Assembly (NCBI GenBank): GCA_905618895.1
Contig: CAJQTA010000001.1
Coordinates: 1 to 64,000 of the forward strand
Length of the DNA: 64,000 nt
Reading direction: 5' to 3'
From: an uncultured Candidatus Pelagibacter sp.
GTDB taxonomy: Bacteria > Pseudomonadota > Alphaproteobacteria > Pelagibacterales > Pelagibacteraceae
Part shown: piece by piece, positions 1-11,586 of the stretch
Position numbering within the stretch: the first letter of the stretch is position 1
Layout: every line of letters begins with the position of its first letter
The notes under the pieces: model-generated
Databases searched by the model: none
What the model saw: only the letters and a program-made list of their open reading frames with translations
Told to the model about the DNA's origin: nothing
Translations under genes and position numbers: made by a program

Positions 1-1
1 T

Positions 2-1036
2 GGTGAAGTCCTTGATAAAATCAATAAAGAGTATGTTGATGAAGTAGACCAGTCCAAAAGTATGGATGCTGCAATAAATGGATTACTACAATCTCTAGAT
101 CCCTACTCTGCATATATGACCCCTGAGAGTTTTGAAGGTATGCAAACTGAAACTAGTGGTAAGTTTGGTGGTCTTGGGATTGAGGTTGGTATGGAGTCAG
201 GTGTTGTAAAGGTAATCTCTCCTATAGATAATACACCAGCTTCAAGAGCGGGATTAAAAGCAGGAGACTATATTGTAAAAATTGACGGAGTGCAGGTGCA
301 AGGTAAATCATTAATGGATGCTGTTGATTTAATGAGAGGGCTTGTTGGATCCAGTATTGAATTAACCGTTAGAAGACGAGGTGTTAAAAAAGCAATAATC
401 TTTAATGTAACAAGAGAAATTATTCAGGTTCAGTCAGTTAAATCTGAACTCATTGATAATAATATTGGCTACATTAGGCTAACTTCTTTCAATGAAAATA
501 GTAGTAAACAAATTAAAGAGAAAGTTAAAAAACTAAATAAAAATAAAAATTTAAAAGCATACATTTTAGATTTAAGAAATAACCCTGGTGGTTTACTTTC
601 TCAGGCAATTAAAATTTCAGATTTCTTTTTAGAAAATGGTGAGATTGTATCAACTAAAAGTCGAACAATTTCAGAGAACAGAAAATGGTTTGCTAAAAAG
701 GGTGATATAACTGGAGGTAAGACACTAATAGTACTTATCAATTATGGTTCAGCTTCCGCATCAGAAATAGTTGCTGGTGCATTAAAAGATCACAAAAGAG
801 CAATTATACTTGGAGAGAATAGTTATGGAAAAGGTTCAGTTCAATCAATAATTCCTTTAAAAAATAGAGGTGCCATCAGATTAACAATTGCAAAATACTA
901 TTTACCATCAGGTAAATCTATTTCTAAAGTTGGTGTAACACCTGATATAGAAATAACGGAAGGTTCAGAGGATTTTAAATTGAACTCTGCAACAGATAAT
1001 CAACTAAAATTTGCTTTAAAGCTACTCAACGGATAA
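2..1036 (+). CDS. ctpA: C-terminal processing serine protease, 5' end cut by window
   Basis: Periplasmic tail-specific protease of family S41, which trims or degrades exported proteins. The frame is open from base 2, so the first in-window ATG at 62 is internal and the true start lies upstream. In order, there is an N-terminal helical part (DPYSAYM), a PDZ domain (GGLGIEVG to about TVRRRG) and the protease fold. The catalytic Ser is in NYGSASASE and the partner Lys in NSYGKGSVQ, the usual Ser-Lys dyad of CtpA. The gene ends with a TAA that directly abuts the ATG of rppH, so the two are probably co-transcribed. Family assignment is secure; only the N-terminal signal region is missing. Confidence 0.96.
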   Translation, partial: GEVLDKINKEYVDEVDQSKSMDAAINGLLQSLDPYSAYMTPESFEGMQTETSGKFGGLGIEVGMESGVVKVISPIDNTPASRAGLKAGDYIVKIDGVQVQGKSLMDAVDLMRGLVGSSIELTVRRRGVKKAIIFNVTREIIQVQSVKSELIDNNIGYIRLTSFNENSSKQIKEKVKKLNKNKNLKAYILDLRNNPGGLLSQAIKISDFFLENGEIVSTKSRTISENRKWFAKKGDITGGKTLIVLINYGSASASEIVAGALKDHKRAIILGENSYGKGSVQSIIPLKNRGAIRLTIAKYYLPSGKSISKVGVTPDIEITEGSEDFKLNSATDNQLKFALKLLNG

Positions 1037-1513
1037 ATGACAAACAAGTATACAAGTTTACCCCTTAGAAGTGGGGTTGGGATTGTTGTGTTGAACAAAG
1101 ATAATAAGGTCTTTGTTGCAAGAAGAATAGATAATCAAAAAAATTTTTGGCAAATGCCTCAAGGTGGCGTTGATGAGGGTGAAGATTATTTAGCTGCCGC
1201 TTATAGAGAATTAGAAGAAGAAACTAGTATAAAAAATGTAGAGCTAATAAAAGAACTTGATGGATTGATCTCTTACGAGCTACCTAAAAATTTACTAGGT
1301 GTGATCTGGGAAGGTAAATACAGAGGCCAAGAACAAAAATGGTTTGTAATGAGGTTTTTAGGGCAAGATAGTGAAATTAATATTAAAACTAAAAATCCAG
1401 AATTCTGTGAATGGAAGTGGATTGATCTTGAAAATATAACTGACTTAGTTGTAGACTTTAAATTACACGTGTATGAGGATGTTAAAAGAAAAGTTAATGA
1501 AATTCTTAATTAA
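1037..1513 (+). CDS. rppH: RNA pyrophosphohydrolase (Nudix)
   Basis: Nudix hydrolase of the RppH/NudH group, which removes pyrophosphate from 5'-triphosphate ends (mRNA decay) or splits dinucleoside polyphosphates. The 158 residues match the family length. The Nudix box lies at about residues 43-65 and keeps the metal-binding REL-EEE core. The Gly normally near its end is replaced (EEETSI), a tolerated change. The ATG follows the ctpA stop with no gap. The last 8 bases overlap the 3' end of atpC on the other strand, so there is no room for a classical terminator between these convergent genes. Confidence 0.93.
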   Translation: MTNKYTSLPLRSGVGIVVLNKDNKVFVARRIDNQKNFWQMPQGGVDEGEDYLAAAYRELEEETSIKNVELIKELDGLISYELPKNLLGVIWEGKYRGQEQKWFVMRFLGQDSEINIKTKNPEFCEWKWIDLENITDLVVDFKLHVYEDVKRKVNEILN

Positions 1514-1897
1514 GAGTTTTTAGTACATCAATTTTTTGATCCACTAAATATTTGTCTTGATCTGTAATTTCACTATTTGATGAGTGCACTTCTGCTTGCT
1601 TGAGTAATTCACTAATTTTATCTTTATCCATGTCTTTGATATTAAAAATAGAGCTGGTTAGTACTGATAGATTATTATTCTTAAACTCAACAATTCCATC
1701 TTCAACATAGTAATTTTCTTCCCCAGATTTAGAAAAGATTTTAATAACACCAGGTTTTAGAAATGAAATAATGGAAATATGGTCTCTTAAAATCCCCATT
1801 TCTCCTTCAAAAGCAGGTACAACAACTTCTGTTACATCTTCTTTTGAAAGAAAAGATCTCTCGGGGTTTACGATTTCTATCTTAAACTCTTCACTCA

Positions 1898-1898
<1 letters not shown>
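1506..1898 (-). CDS. atpC: F1F0 ATP synthase subunit epsilon
   Basis: Small regulatory subunit of the F1 rotor (130 residues). The N-terminal beta-sandwich with VVVPAFEGEMGILRDH is typical: in bacterial AtpC the same place reads PG-x-GE-x-G-x-L-x-x-H. It is the last gene of atpHAGDC, and its start abuts the stop of atpD (shared position 1898), implying coupled translation. No a, b or c subunit genes are in the window, so F0 is encoded elsewhere, as is common in alphaproteobacteria. Confidence 0.95.
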
Positions 1899-4194
<2,296 letters not shown>

Positions 4195-4197
4195 ATA

Positions 4198-5733
4198 TTA
4201 TGAATTTAAGTTTTTCTTAAGCTCCATTATTACTTCAACCAATAATTTTTCCGTATCTTCTTCAAGCTTGCCTGAGCTTAAAACAGATTCTAAAATTTCT
4301 GGTTTTTCAGATTTACATTTTTCAATAATTTTAGATTCAAACTCAGCAATATCTTTAAGTTCTACATCATCCAAGTAACCTTTAACCCCACAAAAAACTG
4401 AAATTACCTGTTCAGCAACTGTCATTGGAGAATATTGTTTTTGTTTTAGAAGTTCAGTTAATTTTGAACCTCTATTTAAAAGTTTTTGAGTTGACGCGTC
4501 TAAATCAGATCCAAATTGTGCAAAGGCAGCCATTTCTCTATATTGAGCAAGTTCAAGTTTCATTGAACCAGAAACTTTTTTCATTGCTTTTGTTTGTGCT
4601 GCAGATCCAACTCTAGAAACTGATAAACCTACGTTAATCGCTGGTCTAATTCCTTGGTTAAACAATTCTGTTTCAAGAAATATTTGTCCATCAGTAATTG
4701 AAATCACGTTGGTTGGAATAAACGCTGAAACGTCTCCACCTTGTGTTTCAATTATTGGAAGAGCTGTTAATGATCCCCCACCATGCTCATCGCTAAGCTT
4801 GGCAGCTCTTTCAAGCAATCTACTGTGTAAGTAAAATACATCCCCTGGGTAAGCTTCCCTTCCTGGAGGTCTTCTTAATAAAAGTGACATCTGTCTATAA
4901 GCTACAGCCTGTTTAGATAAATCATCATAAATGATTAATGCATGCATACCATTATCTCTATAAAATTCACCCATGGTACAGCCTGTATAAGGTGCCAAGA
5001 ATTGAAGTGGTGCCGCGTCTGAAGCCGTGGCAGCAACAATTGTTGTGTACTCCATTGCACCAGCTTCTTCTAAAGTTTTTTGGATTTGTCTAACTGTAGA
5101 TCTTTTTTGACCTATAGCTACATAGATACAATAAAGTTTTTGCTTCTCATCTCCAGATTCATTTATTTTTTTCTGATTAATAATTGCATCAATAGCAACT
5201 GCAGTTTTTCCTGTTTGCCTGTCACCAATAATTAACTCACGTTGTCCTCTTCCAACTGGAACTAGGCTATCAATTGATTTTAGACCTGTTTGCATTGGTT
5301 CACTAACAGATTGTCTTGGAATAATTCCAGGAGCTTTCACTTCAACTCTACTTCTTTTTGTTGCTTTATCTAAAGCACCCTTACCATCAATTGGATTTCC
5401 TAATCCATCAACAACTCTTCCTAATAATTCTTTTCCAACAGGTGTATCAACAATACTTCCTGTTCTTTTAACAACGTCACCTTCTTTAATTTTTCTATCA
5501 TCTCCAAAAATTACAACTCCAACATTCTCACTTTCTAAGTTTAGAGCCATTCCCTTTGATCCATCAGAAAATTCTACCATCTCTCCAGCTTGAACGTTGT
5601 CTAGTCCATATACTCTGGCAATACCATCTCCAACTGATAAAACTTGACCAACTTCAGTTACCTCAGCTTTGTCACCAAACTTTTTAATTTGCTCTTTTAA
5701 TATCTTTGTTACTTCTGATGGGTTTATATCCAT
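4198..5733 (-). CDS. atpA: F1F0 ATP synthase subunit alpha
   Basis: Non-catalytic nucleotide-binding subunit of F1 (511 residues). The P-loop GDRQTGKT is at residues 170-177, and the signature [17 protein letters not shown] follows in the second half. The N-terminal segment [16 protein letters not shown] matches the delta-binding helix of AtpA. The start is immediately after the atpH stop (no gap), consistent with coupled translation. Confidence 0.98.
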   Translation of the reverse strand: MDINPSEVTKILKEQIKKFGDKAEVTEVGQVLSVGDGIARVYGLDNVQAGEMVEFSDGSKGMALNLESENVGVVIFGDDRKIKEGDVVKRTGSIVDTPVGKELLGRVVDGLGNPIDGKGALDKATKRSRVEVKAPGIIPRQSVSEPMQTGLKSIDSLVPVGRGQRELIIGDRQTGKTAVAIDAIINQKKINESGDEKQKLYCIYVAIGQKRSTVRQIQKTLEEAGAMEYTTIVAATASDAAPLQFLAPYTGCTMGEFYRDNGMHALIIYDDLSKQAVAYRQMSLLLRRPPGREAYPGDVFYLHSRLLERAAKLSDEHGGGSLTALPIIETQGGDVSAFIPTNVISITDGQIFLETELFNQGIRPAINVGLSVSRVGSAAQTKAMKKVSGSMKLELAQYREMAAFAQFGSDLDASTQKLLNRGSKLTELLKQKQYSPMTVAEQVISVFCGVKGYLDDVELKDIAEFESKIIEKCKSEKPEILESVLSSGKLEEDTEKLLVEVIMELKKNLNS

Positions 5734-6291
5734 TTATGCCTCTATCATCCTATTTTCAATTTGTTGTAATTTATTTTTAATGGAGGTGTCCACCATTGTG
5801 CTTCCTACTTGCACAATCAAACCCCCAATTAAACTTGCGTCATGTTTGTAGTTTAATTTTATTTTTGAACTAAAGTTTTTAGTCAATTCTTCTTTTATGT
5901 TGTTAACTTCAATTTCAGTAAGATCTTTCGCAGAAGTCAATTCTGCTTTTAATTCACCTCTTTTAATTGAACATGTATCAACAAAGCTTTTTAAAATTTT
6001 TTCCACATAAAAAAATCTTCTCTTAGATATTAGAAAGCTTAAAAATTTTGTTAATAATTTATTTAATTTATATTGATCTGAAATTTTGTTTAAAGCATTA
6101 AGCTGATCTTCTTTATTGTTTGTTGGATCTTTGATTAAAGACTTAAAATCTTTACTTAAAGTGATTAAATTAATAATTGACACTGAATGGACTTCAATCT
6201 CACTTAACATATTAGCTTCTGTAGCTAATTCATAAAGTGCCAGAGAATATCTACCTGCAGATGTTTCAGAAAAACCTTTATTTTTGCTCAA
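5734..6291 (-). CDS. atpH: F1F0 ATP synthase subunit delta
   Basis: Peripheral-stalk subunit (OSCP/delta, 185 residues) that ties F1 to F0. The N-terminal six-helix domain starts with SAGRYSLALYELA and the C-terminal end has the conserved DASLIGGLIVQVGSTMVDTSIKNKL. The likely start is TTG (MSKNK), with an AAGGA-type ribosome site about 9 bases before it. This is the first gene of atpHAGDC. The 110-base gap upstream (6292-6401) must hold the operon promoter: on the - strand TTGAAG (6361-6366) and TTAATT (6339-6344) are 16 bases apart and are weak candidates for -35 and -10. Confidence 0.95.
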   Translation of the reverse strand: MSKNKGFSETSAGRYSLALYELATEANMLSEIEVHSVSIINLITLSKDFKSLIKDPTNNKEDQLNALNKISDQYKLNKLLTKFLSFLISKRRFFYVEKILKSFVDTCSIKRGELKAELTSAKDLTEIEVNNIKEELTKNFSSKIKLNYKHDASLIGGLIVQVGSTMVDTSIKNKLQQIENRMIEA

Positions 6292-6401
6292 TTTCTTGTT
6301 CCTTATAAATAATTGAAGATTTATTAAAATTCAGTTTTAATTAACATATGACCCTAAGCTCTTCAAGTCACACATTGTCTAAAAGTGTTATTTTTTGCCT
6401 A

Positions 6402-8357
6402 TTAATTGAAGTTTATTGGGTCAACATCAACTGTCAGTTTCATTCCATTGGAAAATTTGAATTTTTGGATTATTTTAGCTAATGAATTTTGAACTTTTAA
6501 AGATTTTCGCCCCCTAATTAAAAGCCTAACTCTGAACTTTCTTTTTAGTCTAAATATTGGAGCATTAACTGGACCAAGAACTCTTCCCTCCACTGAGTTT
6601 TCTATAAAAGTTTTAAATTTATAAGCTTCTTTTTCAAGTTCTCTTTCATTGGTACCTGTAATTATTAAGGCAATAAATCTTTGAAACGGTGGAAGATTAT
6701 TTTCTCTTCTAATTTCAAGCTCTTTATCTAAAAATATATCAGGATTTTTATTTGTAATGTCTGTAATCATCTTGGTATCTAAATTGTAAGTTTGAAAATA
6801 AACAGTAGCAGGTTTTCCTGTCCTTCCCGCTCTACCTGAAAGTTGATGATATAATTGTAAATTCTTTTCTGCACCTCTTAAATCATGACCTTGTGAAGAT
6901 AAATCAATATCAACAACAACAATGCAGTTTAAACTTGGAAAATGAAATCCTTTTGAAATTAATTGAGTTCCAATTAAAATTTGAATTTCATTATTTATAA
7001 TCTTTTCCAAAATATCTGCTGAACTTTTTTTGTTCATTGTATCGCTAGAAAATATAGTTGTTTTTTTAGTAGGAAAAATTTTTTTGACCTCTTCTGATAT
7101 CCTTTCAACTCCAGGTCCACTAAAAATAAAATCACATTTTCCTTCTTTAGAACAGTCTCTATCTAGTAAGGCTTTATATCCACAGTAGTGACATAATAAA
7201 TTTTTTTTATTTTTATGATACACCAAATTTATTGAACAATTTGGACATGAATAACTAGTAAAACATTTTTTACATAATACATGAGGTGAAAAACCTCTTC
7301 TATTTAAAAAAAATAAAACTTGATCTTTTTTTTCAAGATGAAATTTTACTTTTTCAATTGTTTCTTTTGAAATCCAGGATTGAGATTCTAATTTTGAATT
7401 ATTTAGATTAATTATTTCATACTTTGGCAAAGGTGCATTTAAATATCTTTGGTCAAGTTTTGATAAGCTATATTTGTCCTTTTTAATATTATCATAAGTT
7501 TCAATAGATGGGACAGCTGTAATTAAATTGATTGGGATATTTTCAAAGAATGCTCTTGAAATTGCCATATCTCTTGCATTGTAAGTTACTCCCTCATCTT
7601 GCTTATAAGATTGATCATGTTCTTCATCAACAATAATTAATCCTAATTTTTTAAAAGGTAAAAACAATGAGGACCGAGCACCGATTACAACTTTAATTTT
7701 ATCATTAGCAATTCCACTCCAAATAATTTCTTTATGTTTCTTTGTGATGCCTGAATGCCATACGGCTGGCTTGAATCCAAAAAATTCTATAAATTTATTT
7801 TGAAACTGCCCTGTTAATCCAATTTCTGGTAATAGAATTAACCCTTGAAAACCCTTGTTAATTATCTCTTTTAAAGCCTCAAAATAAACCATCGTTTTAC
7901 CCGATCCTGTTGTACCCTGCAAAACATGTACTCTAAATTTTTGATTAGAAATATTCATCTTTCTTAAGCAACTTTTTTGTTCTTTTGAAAGTTCAATTTT
8001 GTTTTGTTTAATATCAATTTTAAATTGCTCGTACACTTCACTTGAAATTTTTTCTATCGCGTTACTACTTAATAATAGAAGTTTTAAGGCCATACCTTTG
8101 GGGGTCATGTTGTATTCTGAAAACCAATTTAAAAACTTAATAGTATTTTTTTTTAAAGATGGAACATCTAGCTTTTTTGAAACTTTCTTAATTGCAAAAC
8201 TTTTATTGGTTTTTTTTTCAAACTCATCCCAAACTACTCCGGTAAGCTCAGATTTTCCAAATGGTACAACAACATAGTCACCCACTTTAAGCTTTAAATC
8301 AGAGTTATAAGTAAATGGGTGATTAAAAATATTGGGTATAAGAATCGGTACTTTCAT
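6402..8357 (-). CDS. priA: Primosomal replication-restart helicase PriA
   Basis: Superfamily 2 DNA helicase that reloads the replisome at stalled forks. Visible parts are the N-terminal 3'-DNA-binding domain (about 1-100), Walker A GTTGSGKT at 148-155, the DEEH box at about 244-247, the eight-cysteine zinc module (CKKCFTSYSCPNC ... CHYCGY ... CSKEGKC), the GPGVERISEE segment and the helicase C motif with QLSGRAGR. At 651 residues it is shorter than E. coli PriA (732) but has every module. It is the last conserved chromosomal gene before the accessory region; its start lies only 14 bases from the 21-base repeat at 8372. Confidence 0.95.
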   Translation of the reverse strand: MKVPILIPNIFNHPFTYNSDLKLKVGDYVVVPFGKSELTGVVWDEFEKKTNKSFAIKKVSKKLDVPSLKKNTIKFLNWFSEYNMTPKGMALKLLLLSSNAIEKISSEVYEQFKIDIKQNKIELSKEQKSCLRKMNISNQKFRVHVLQGTTGSGKTMVYFEALKEIINKGFQGLILLPEIGLTGQFQNKFIEFFGFKPAVWHSGITKKHKEIIWSGIANDKIKVVIGARSSLFLPFKKLGLIIVDEEHDQSYKQDEGVTYNARDMAISRAFFENIPINLITAVPSIETYDNIKKDKYSLSKLDQRYLNAPLPKYEIINLNNSKLESQSWISKETIEKVKFHLEKKDQVLFFLNRRGFSPHVLCKKCFTSYSCPNCSINLVYHKNKKNLLCHYCGYKALLDRDCSKEGKCDFIFSGPGVERISEEVKKIFPTKKTTIFSSDTMNKKSSADILEKIINNEIQILIGTQLISKGFHFPSLNCIVVVDIDLSSQGHDLRGAEKNLQLYHQLSGRAGRTGKPATVYFQTYNLDTKMITDITNKNPDIFLDKELEIRRENNLPPFQRFIALIITGTNERELEKEAYKFKTFIENSVEGRVLGPVNAPIFRLKRKFRVRLLIRGRKSLKVQNSLAKIIQKFKFSNGMKLTVDVDPINFN

Positions 8358-8371
8358 ATCTTCATACTATG

Positions 8372-8392
8372 AAAATACTTTAAGAGTGTATT
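8372..8392. repeat. Boundary repeat copy 1 (segment A, left)
   Basis: These 21 bases are identical to 13290-13310 and end with the 12-base core TAAGAGTGTATT (8381-8392), also found at 47244-47255 and 51789-51800 in the same orientation. Read on the - strand, the core encodes Ile-His-Ser-stop. The two 21-base copies enclose a 4.9 kb block of four genes. That it is a recombination site is inference. Confidence 0.75.
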
Positions 8393-8499
8393 GCTGTTTC
8401 TTTCAGCGCTCTAAAGTTATTGATCATCAATGTTAATACGCTGTTCATTTTGCTTTCTCTCACTGTATCAAGTGTTGCGCAGTGTGTACCTCCACCTTG
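8380..8499 (-). pseudogene. 3' fragment of an amidinotransferase gene
   Basis: Forty codons including the stop are open on the - strand. The first part reads QGGGTHCATLDTVRESK, almost the same as the active-site end of the intact amidinotransferase at 10388-11572 (GGGIHCATLDTVRESK). The DNA of 8451-8499 and 10411-10459 differs at 2 of 49 bases. After RESK the two diverge: this copy continues with about 22 different residues and ends NNFRALKETAIHS, the intact gene with LESYFD. It is therefore the tail of a related gene, not a simple copy. At 8496-8499 it joins a 23S rRNA fragment. The catalytic Cys is present but nothing upstream remains, so it cannot be functional. Confidence 0.85.
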
Positions 8500-8575
8500 A
8501 TAGGCTGGATGTGGAAGAGCAGTAATGCGTGTAGCTAACCAGTACTAATGGCTCAATTGTCTGATTATCTTTGTT
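8496..8575 (+). pseudogene. 3'-terminal fragment of a 23S rRNA gene
   Basis: The stretch TTGATAGGCTGGATGTGGAA and what follows (GCAGTAATGCG, AGCTAACCAGTACTAATGGC, ending near CTGATTATC) matches the conserved last 75-80 bases of bacterial 23S rRNA; E. coli has TTGATAGGCCGGGTGTGTAA, GCAGCGATGCG and AGCTAACCGGTACTAATGAA. Only this 3' end is present, with no 16S, 5S or tRNA nearby, so it is a relic. It begins inside the sequence CCACCTTGA, where it could have joined the amidinotransferase fragment through the shared TTGA. AT-rich sequence without a recognisable feature fills the space to 8626. Confidence 0.85.
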
Positions 8576-8625
8576 ATTTATTTAATTAGTCCATATTCAT
8601 TTATAAAAAAACTCTTTATTGTAAT

Positions 8626-9342
8626 TTATTTTATAGCTAAAATAATTTCAAAGCATATAAACTTTCCAATAACTGAAAAATCTTTAAAACCAGCTCTTTT
8701 AATCATTGATAAATTTCCTTTTGATGAAAAGGGGTCCAAAACCCCCTTTAAACTTTTTGTTTTTGAGTTTATTTCTCCATCTGTAAATCCCATAATTTTT
8801 TTCCATTCTTTATAAATTTCATTACTCATATCTTGTGTTCTTGCATCATAAGATCTTACTTTCTCTACGAAAAAAAAACCTCCACCCCAATTAAGGCTTT
8901 TGTAGATCTTATTTATAATTGATTGTCTATATTTTTGATTAATAAATTGCAGAGTATAAAAAGATAAAACAAAATCACTTTTTATAAATTTCAACTTATT
9001 TATATTTTTTTTTGTGTAAATAATATTTTTTAATTTATTTTTTTTTTTAGCAAAATTAATCATTTCAGAAACAACATCAATTGCATAAATTTTTAAACCT
9101 TTTTTATTTTTATGTCTTAAAGCAAGTTTTTTTGTATAGGAACCTGTTGAACAACCTAAATCATATACAACAGACTTATCTTTTATGAAATAGTCTGATA
9201 CCTCATTACACAACCACTGAAAATCTTTATAAAATGGAATTGATTTATTGATATGATAATCGAATAAAGGTGCAATCTTTTTAGAAAAAGACCATTCTTT
9301 ATTCTTTAAAATTATATTTTTATCTACTTTGGTTTTTTTCAC
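8626..9342 (-). CDS. SAM-dependent methyltransferase, CmoA-like
   Basis: Class I methyltransferase of 238 residues. The SAM-binding motif is VVYDLGCSTGSYT near residues 78-90, followed by IYAIDVVSEMI. The order of later blocks (SFYTLQFINQKYRQSIINKIY, LNWGGGFFFVEKV, MIKRAGFKDFSVI, CFEIILAIK) resembles CmoA, which makes carboxy-SAM for tRNA wobble uridine modification. The resemblance is in pattern, and the sequence is divergent and Lys-rich. Its neighbours (deacetylase, amidinotransferase, methyltransferase) suggest an accessory cassette, so a role in modifying a surface compound is also possible. It is the last gene of segment A. Confidence 0.75.
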   Translation of the reverse strand: MKKTKVDKNIILKNKEWSFSKKIAPLFDYHINKSIPFYKDFQWLCNEVSDYFIKDKSVVYDLGCSTGSYTKKLALRHKNKKGLKIYAIDVVSEMINFAKKKNKLKNIIYTKKNINKLKFIKSDFVLSFYTLQFINQKYRQSIINKIYKSLNWGGGFFFVEKVRSYDARTQDMSNEIYKEWKKIMGFTDGEINSKTKSLKGVLDPFSSKGNLSMIKRAGFKDFSVIGKFICFEIILAIK

Positions 9343-9406
9343 TTTAATTTTTATAATAAGTTATTTTATTAATTTTAAAAGTAATATTTTATGAATAAAT
9401 TTTTAA

Positions 9407-10381
9407 TTAAGTTTTAATTCTTGATTGTAAATTAATTTTTATAAATTTTAATATATTTACAGGATCTTCTCTTGCCATTTCTAGAGTAGAGTGATTTATT
9501 TTTAATCCATTTGAAGTTTTTGAGTGTGATCTGAATCCACACAATATTCCTAAATCTTTTAAAATCTTTAGACTATATTTGTTATATGAGTCTAAAGGGT
9601 GAGACATTGCTAATGGGTTTTTTTTTAAAATAAATCTTAAATAATCAAAATTTTTTTTATATTCTGCACTTTGTTTTTTCTTTGGTAGCGATGACATTCT
9701 ATAGGGATGTGAAAATGAATGCATCCCAATCATATGTCCTTTTTTGTTTAAGTTTATTAAATCTTTTTTATTTAACCAGGTATTCTTATAAAAATCTTTT
9801 ATATTTAATTTAAAATATAAAAAAAAATTTTCCATTATATTTTCAAATTTTTTTCTTGGATAGTGAATATCCCTAAGAAATTTATATTTTAGTTCTATTT
9901 CTGAATAAAAATCATATAAACTAGTTTCGTCATTATAGTATTTTTTAAATTTTTTTGATTCAAATATTTTTGGTTCAATATCAATATATTTAAAAAATTT
10001 ATCTATAAACTTTTTGTATGTCTTAAATTTTTTAACAATCAAAATCGAAAATATTTCACTTTTATCAAAGTTGTTAGGCAAGGTGTTACAATGTATGAAC
10101 CAAAAAGCTTTTAAATTAAACTTCTCGAGGACAGGCAAAGCTACTTTAATTTGACTCTTGAGCCCATCGTCAAATGTTAAACATATATGATTTTTTTTTA
10201 AATTACCTTTATTCAATCTACTGATCCATTCATCAGGATTTAAAATTCTTTTCCTACCTATAAAGTTAATTAATTTTGTAAGATTTTGAGAAGTTAGTGC
10301 TCCATAGCTCGCATTTTTGTTTTTTAAATCCTGGAATCTATGAAACATGATTCCATGAGCGAACTTAGATTGATACACCAT
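9407..10381 (-). CDS. Polysaccharide deacetylase family protein
   Basis: Carbohydrate esterase 4 (NodB-type) fold, 324 residues. The metal-binding first motif is ICLTFDDGLKS near residues 87-97, and the HxxxH motif is HSFSHP in MIGMHSFSHPYRM. Enzymes of this family remove N-acetyl or similar groups from sugars in polysaccharides, peptidoglycan or lipid-linked glycans. No signal peptide is visible, which favours a cytoplasmic substrate such as a nucleotide- or lipid-linked sugar. It lies 6 bases downstream of the amidinotransferase gene and probably shares its transcript. The substrate cannot be read from the sequence. Confidence 0.85.
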   Translation of the reverse strand: MVYQSKFAHGIMFHRFQDLKNKNASYGALTSQNLTKLINFIGRKRILNPDEWISRLNKGNLKKNHICLTFDDGLKSQIKVALPVLEKFNLKAFWFIHCNTLPNNFDKSEIFSILIVKKFKTYKKFIDKFFKYIDIEPKIFESKKFKKYYNDETSLYDFYSEIELKYKFLRDIHYPRKKFENIMENFFLYFKLNIKDFYKNTWLNKKDLINLNKKGHMIGMHSFSHPYRMSSLPKKKQSAEYKKNFDYLRFILKKNPLAMSHPLDSYNKYSLKILKDLGILCGFRSHSKTSNGLKINHSTLEMAREDPVNILKFIKINLQSRIKT

Positions 10382-10387
10382 TAATGT

Positions 10388-11572
10388 TTAATCGAAATAG
10401 CTTTCAAGCTTGCTTTCTCTCACTGTATCAAGTGTTGCACAGTGTATACCTCCACCTTGTGTATACATGTGTCTAAGAGATATAGGAACAACTTTATACT
10501 TTTTGCTTTCTAATAATTTAATTAATTTTTCTTGTCTTTTATCTACTAATACAGTTTCTTGATCAAAGGATAACAAGTTCATGCCCACCCATGGAGAAGA
10601 CATCTCTTCAATATTGGATGTAAAGCCCAGTTCTTTTAATTTATGAGCTATTGGATCTCTAATTTCTTTTTGAATTTTTAATTCAACTTCTGAAGTTGGC
10701 GCGACATCTTCAAAATAAATTTTGTCCCAATTTTTTAATAATGGGGGGCAATTTTTTTCAGTTACTCTTGCGCTGTTCATTAATATCTGACCTGGCTTTA
10801 ATGCCATTAAAGTAGAGTCTATATGACTAGATCTATATAAATCATTCGTTATGTGCACTTTGTACTCATCTCCCAAAACTGATTGTAACCATTTTGCTCC
10901 AAGGTAATTTCCTGAAGAAGATACCAAATATAAAAGATCTTTACCTAGCCTCAATGTATTAGCAGCTTCAAAAAGAATTTCTTTTTCAGCTAATTTATGA
11001 AGTTTTTCCAACCTTCCTTCGGTTAGATTTTTGTGCTTAACATCCTCAGAGGTTAGCTCTCGATTATCATGATCCTTAAAATATGGAAGTACAGCTTCAT
11101 AATCTAACTTTGGTTTTGGGCTTGCAATCCACTTAAAACCCTTTTCAAAATATTTATAAAAAATTTCATAAAATCCTGTAGTTTCATAATATCTGCTTGC
11201 ATAATATGAAGGGCTTTCAATTACACTATTTCCAACTACTAAATTTAAATCCCTGGCATTATAAAGGTTGTTGCTATTAGAATACCAAAATGGAGATGAG
11301 TAAATTTTTGAAAGATCATAAGCCTTTGGTCTATGAACTATAGCGCCCAAATCTTTTAAAGTTGCTGCAAGGCCATCTAAATCCTCTTCTATTTCATCAT
11401 ATAGCCACTGAGGACAAGCTTCTTTTGCAAGCTTAGTTGCTTGCTCAAGTTTTTTTTGATCTACTTCTTTATCTCTTTTCCAAGTAAGAGTTGCTGTGCT
11501 ATTTTTTCCCGTACCTACAATTATTTCTTTGATTTTATCCCATTCATTATGGGAATTAATTTTTTCAAACAT
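10388..11572 (-). CDS. Amidinotransferase (arginine:glycine amidinotransferase-like)
   Basis: Enzyme of the guanidino-group modifying family, which moves an amidino group from arginine to an amine acceptor. The C-terminal GGGIHCATLDT holds the catalytic Cys, and SSHIDSTLMALKPGQ holds the catalytic His-Asp region. The start is placed at the internal ATG (MFEKINSHNEWDKIKEIIVG), which gives 394 residues and leaves 14 bases after the preceding stop; a longer reading to 11632 would overlap that gene. It lies in segment A between a methyltransferase and a deacetylase. The acceptor is unknown: glycine, an amino sugar and an alkyl amine are all possible. A second, broken gene tail of this family is at 8380-8499. 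Confidence 0.85.
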   Translation of the reverse strand: MFEKINSHNEWDKIKEIIVGTGKNSTATLTWKRDKEVDQKKLEQATKLAKEACPQWLYDEIEEDLDGLAATLKDLGAIVHRPKAYDLSKIYSSPFWYSNSNNLYNARDLNLVVGNSVIESPSYYASRYYETTGFYEIFYKYFEKGFKWIASPKPKLDYEAVLPYFKDHDNRELTSEDVKHKNLTEGRLEKLHKLAEKEILFEAANTLRLGKDLLYLVSSSGNYLGAKWLQSVLGDEYKVHITNDLYRSSHIDSTLMALKPGQILMNSARVTEKNCPPLLKNWDKIYFEDVAPTSEVELKIQKEIRDPIAHKLKELGFTSNIEEMSSPWVGMNLLSFDQETVLVDKRQEKLIKLLESKKYKVVPISLRHMYTQGGGIHCATLDTVRESKLESYFD

Positions 11573-11586
11573 AATATATAATTTTT

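Noticed and set aside
8496-8575. Working 23S rRNA gene or rRNA operon
   Set aside because: Only the last 75-80 bases are present, joined to a protein gene fragment; no 16S, 5S or tRNA is nearby.
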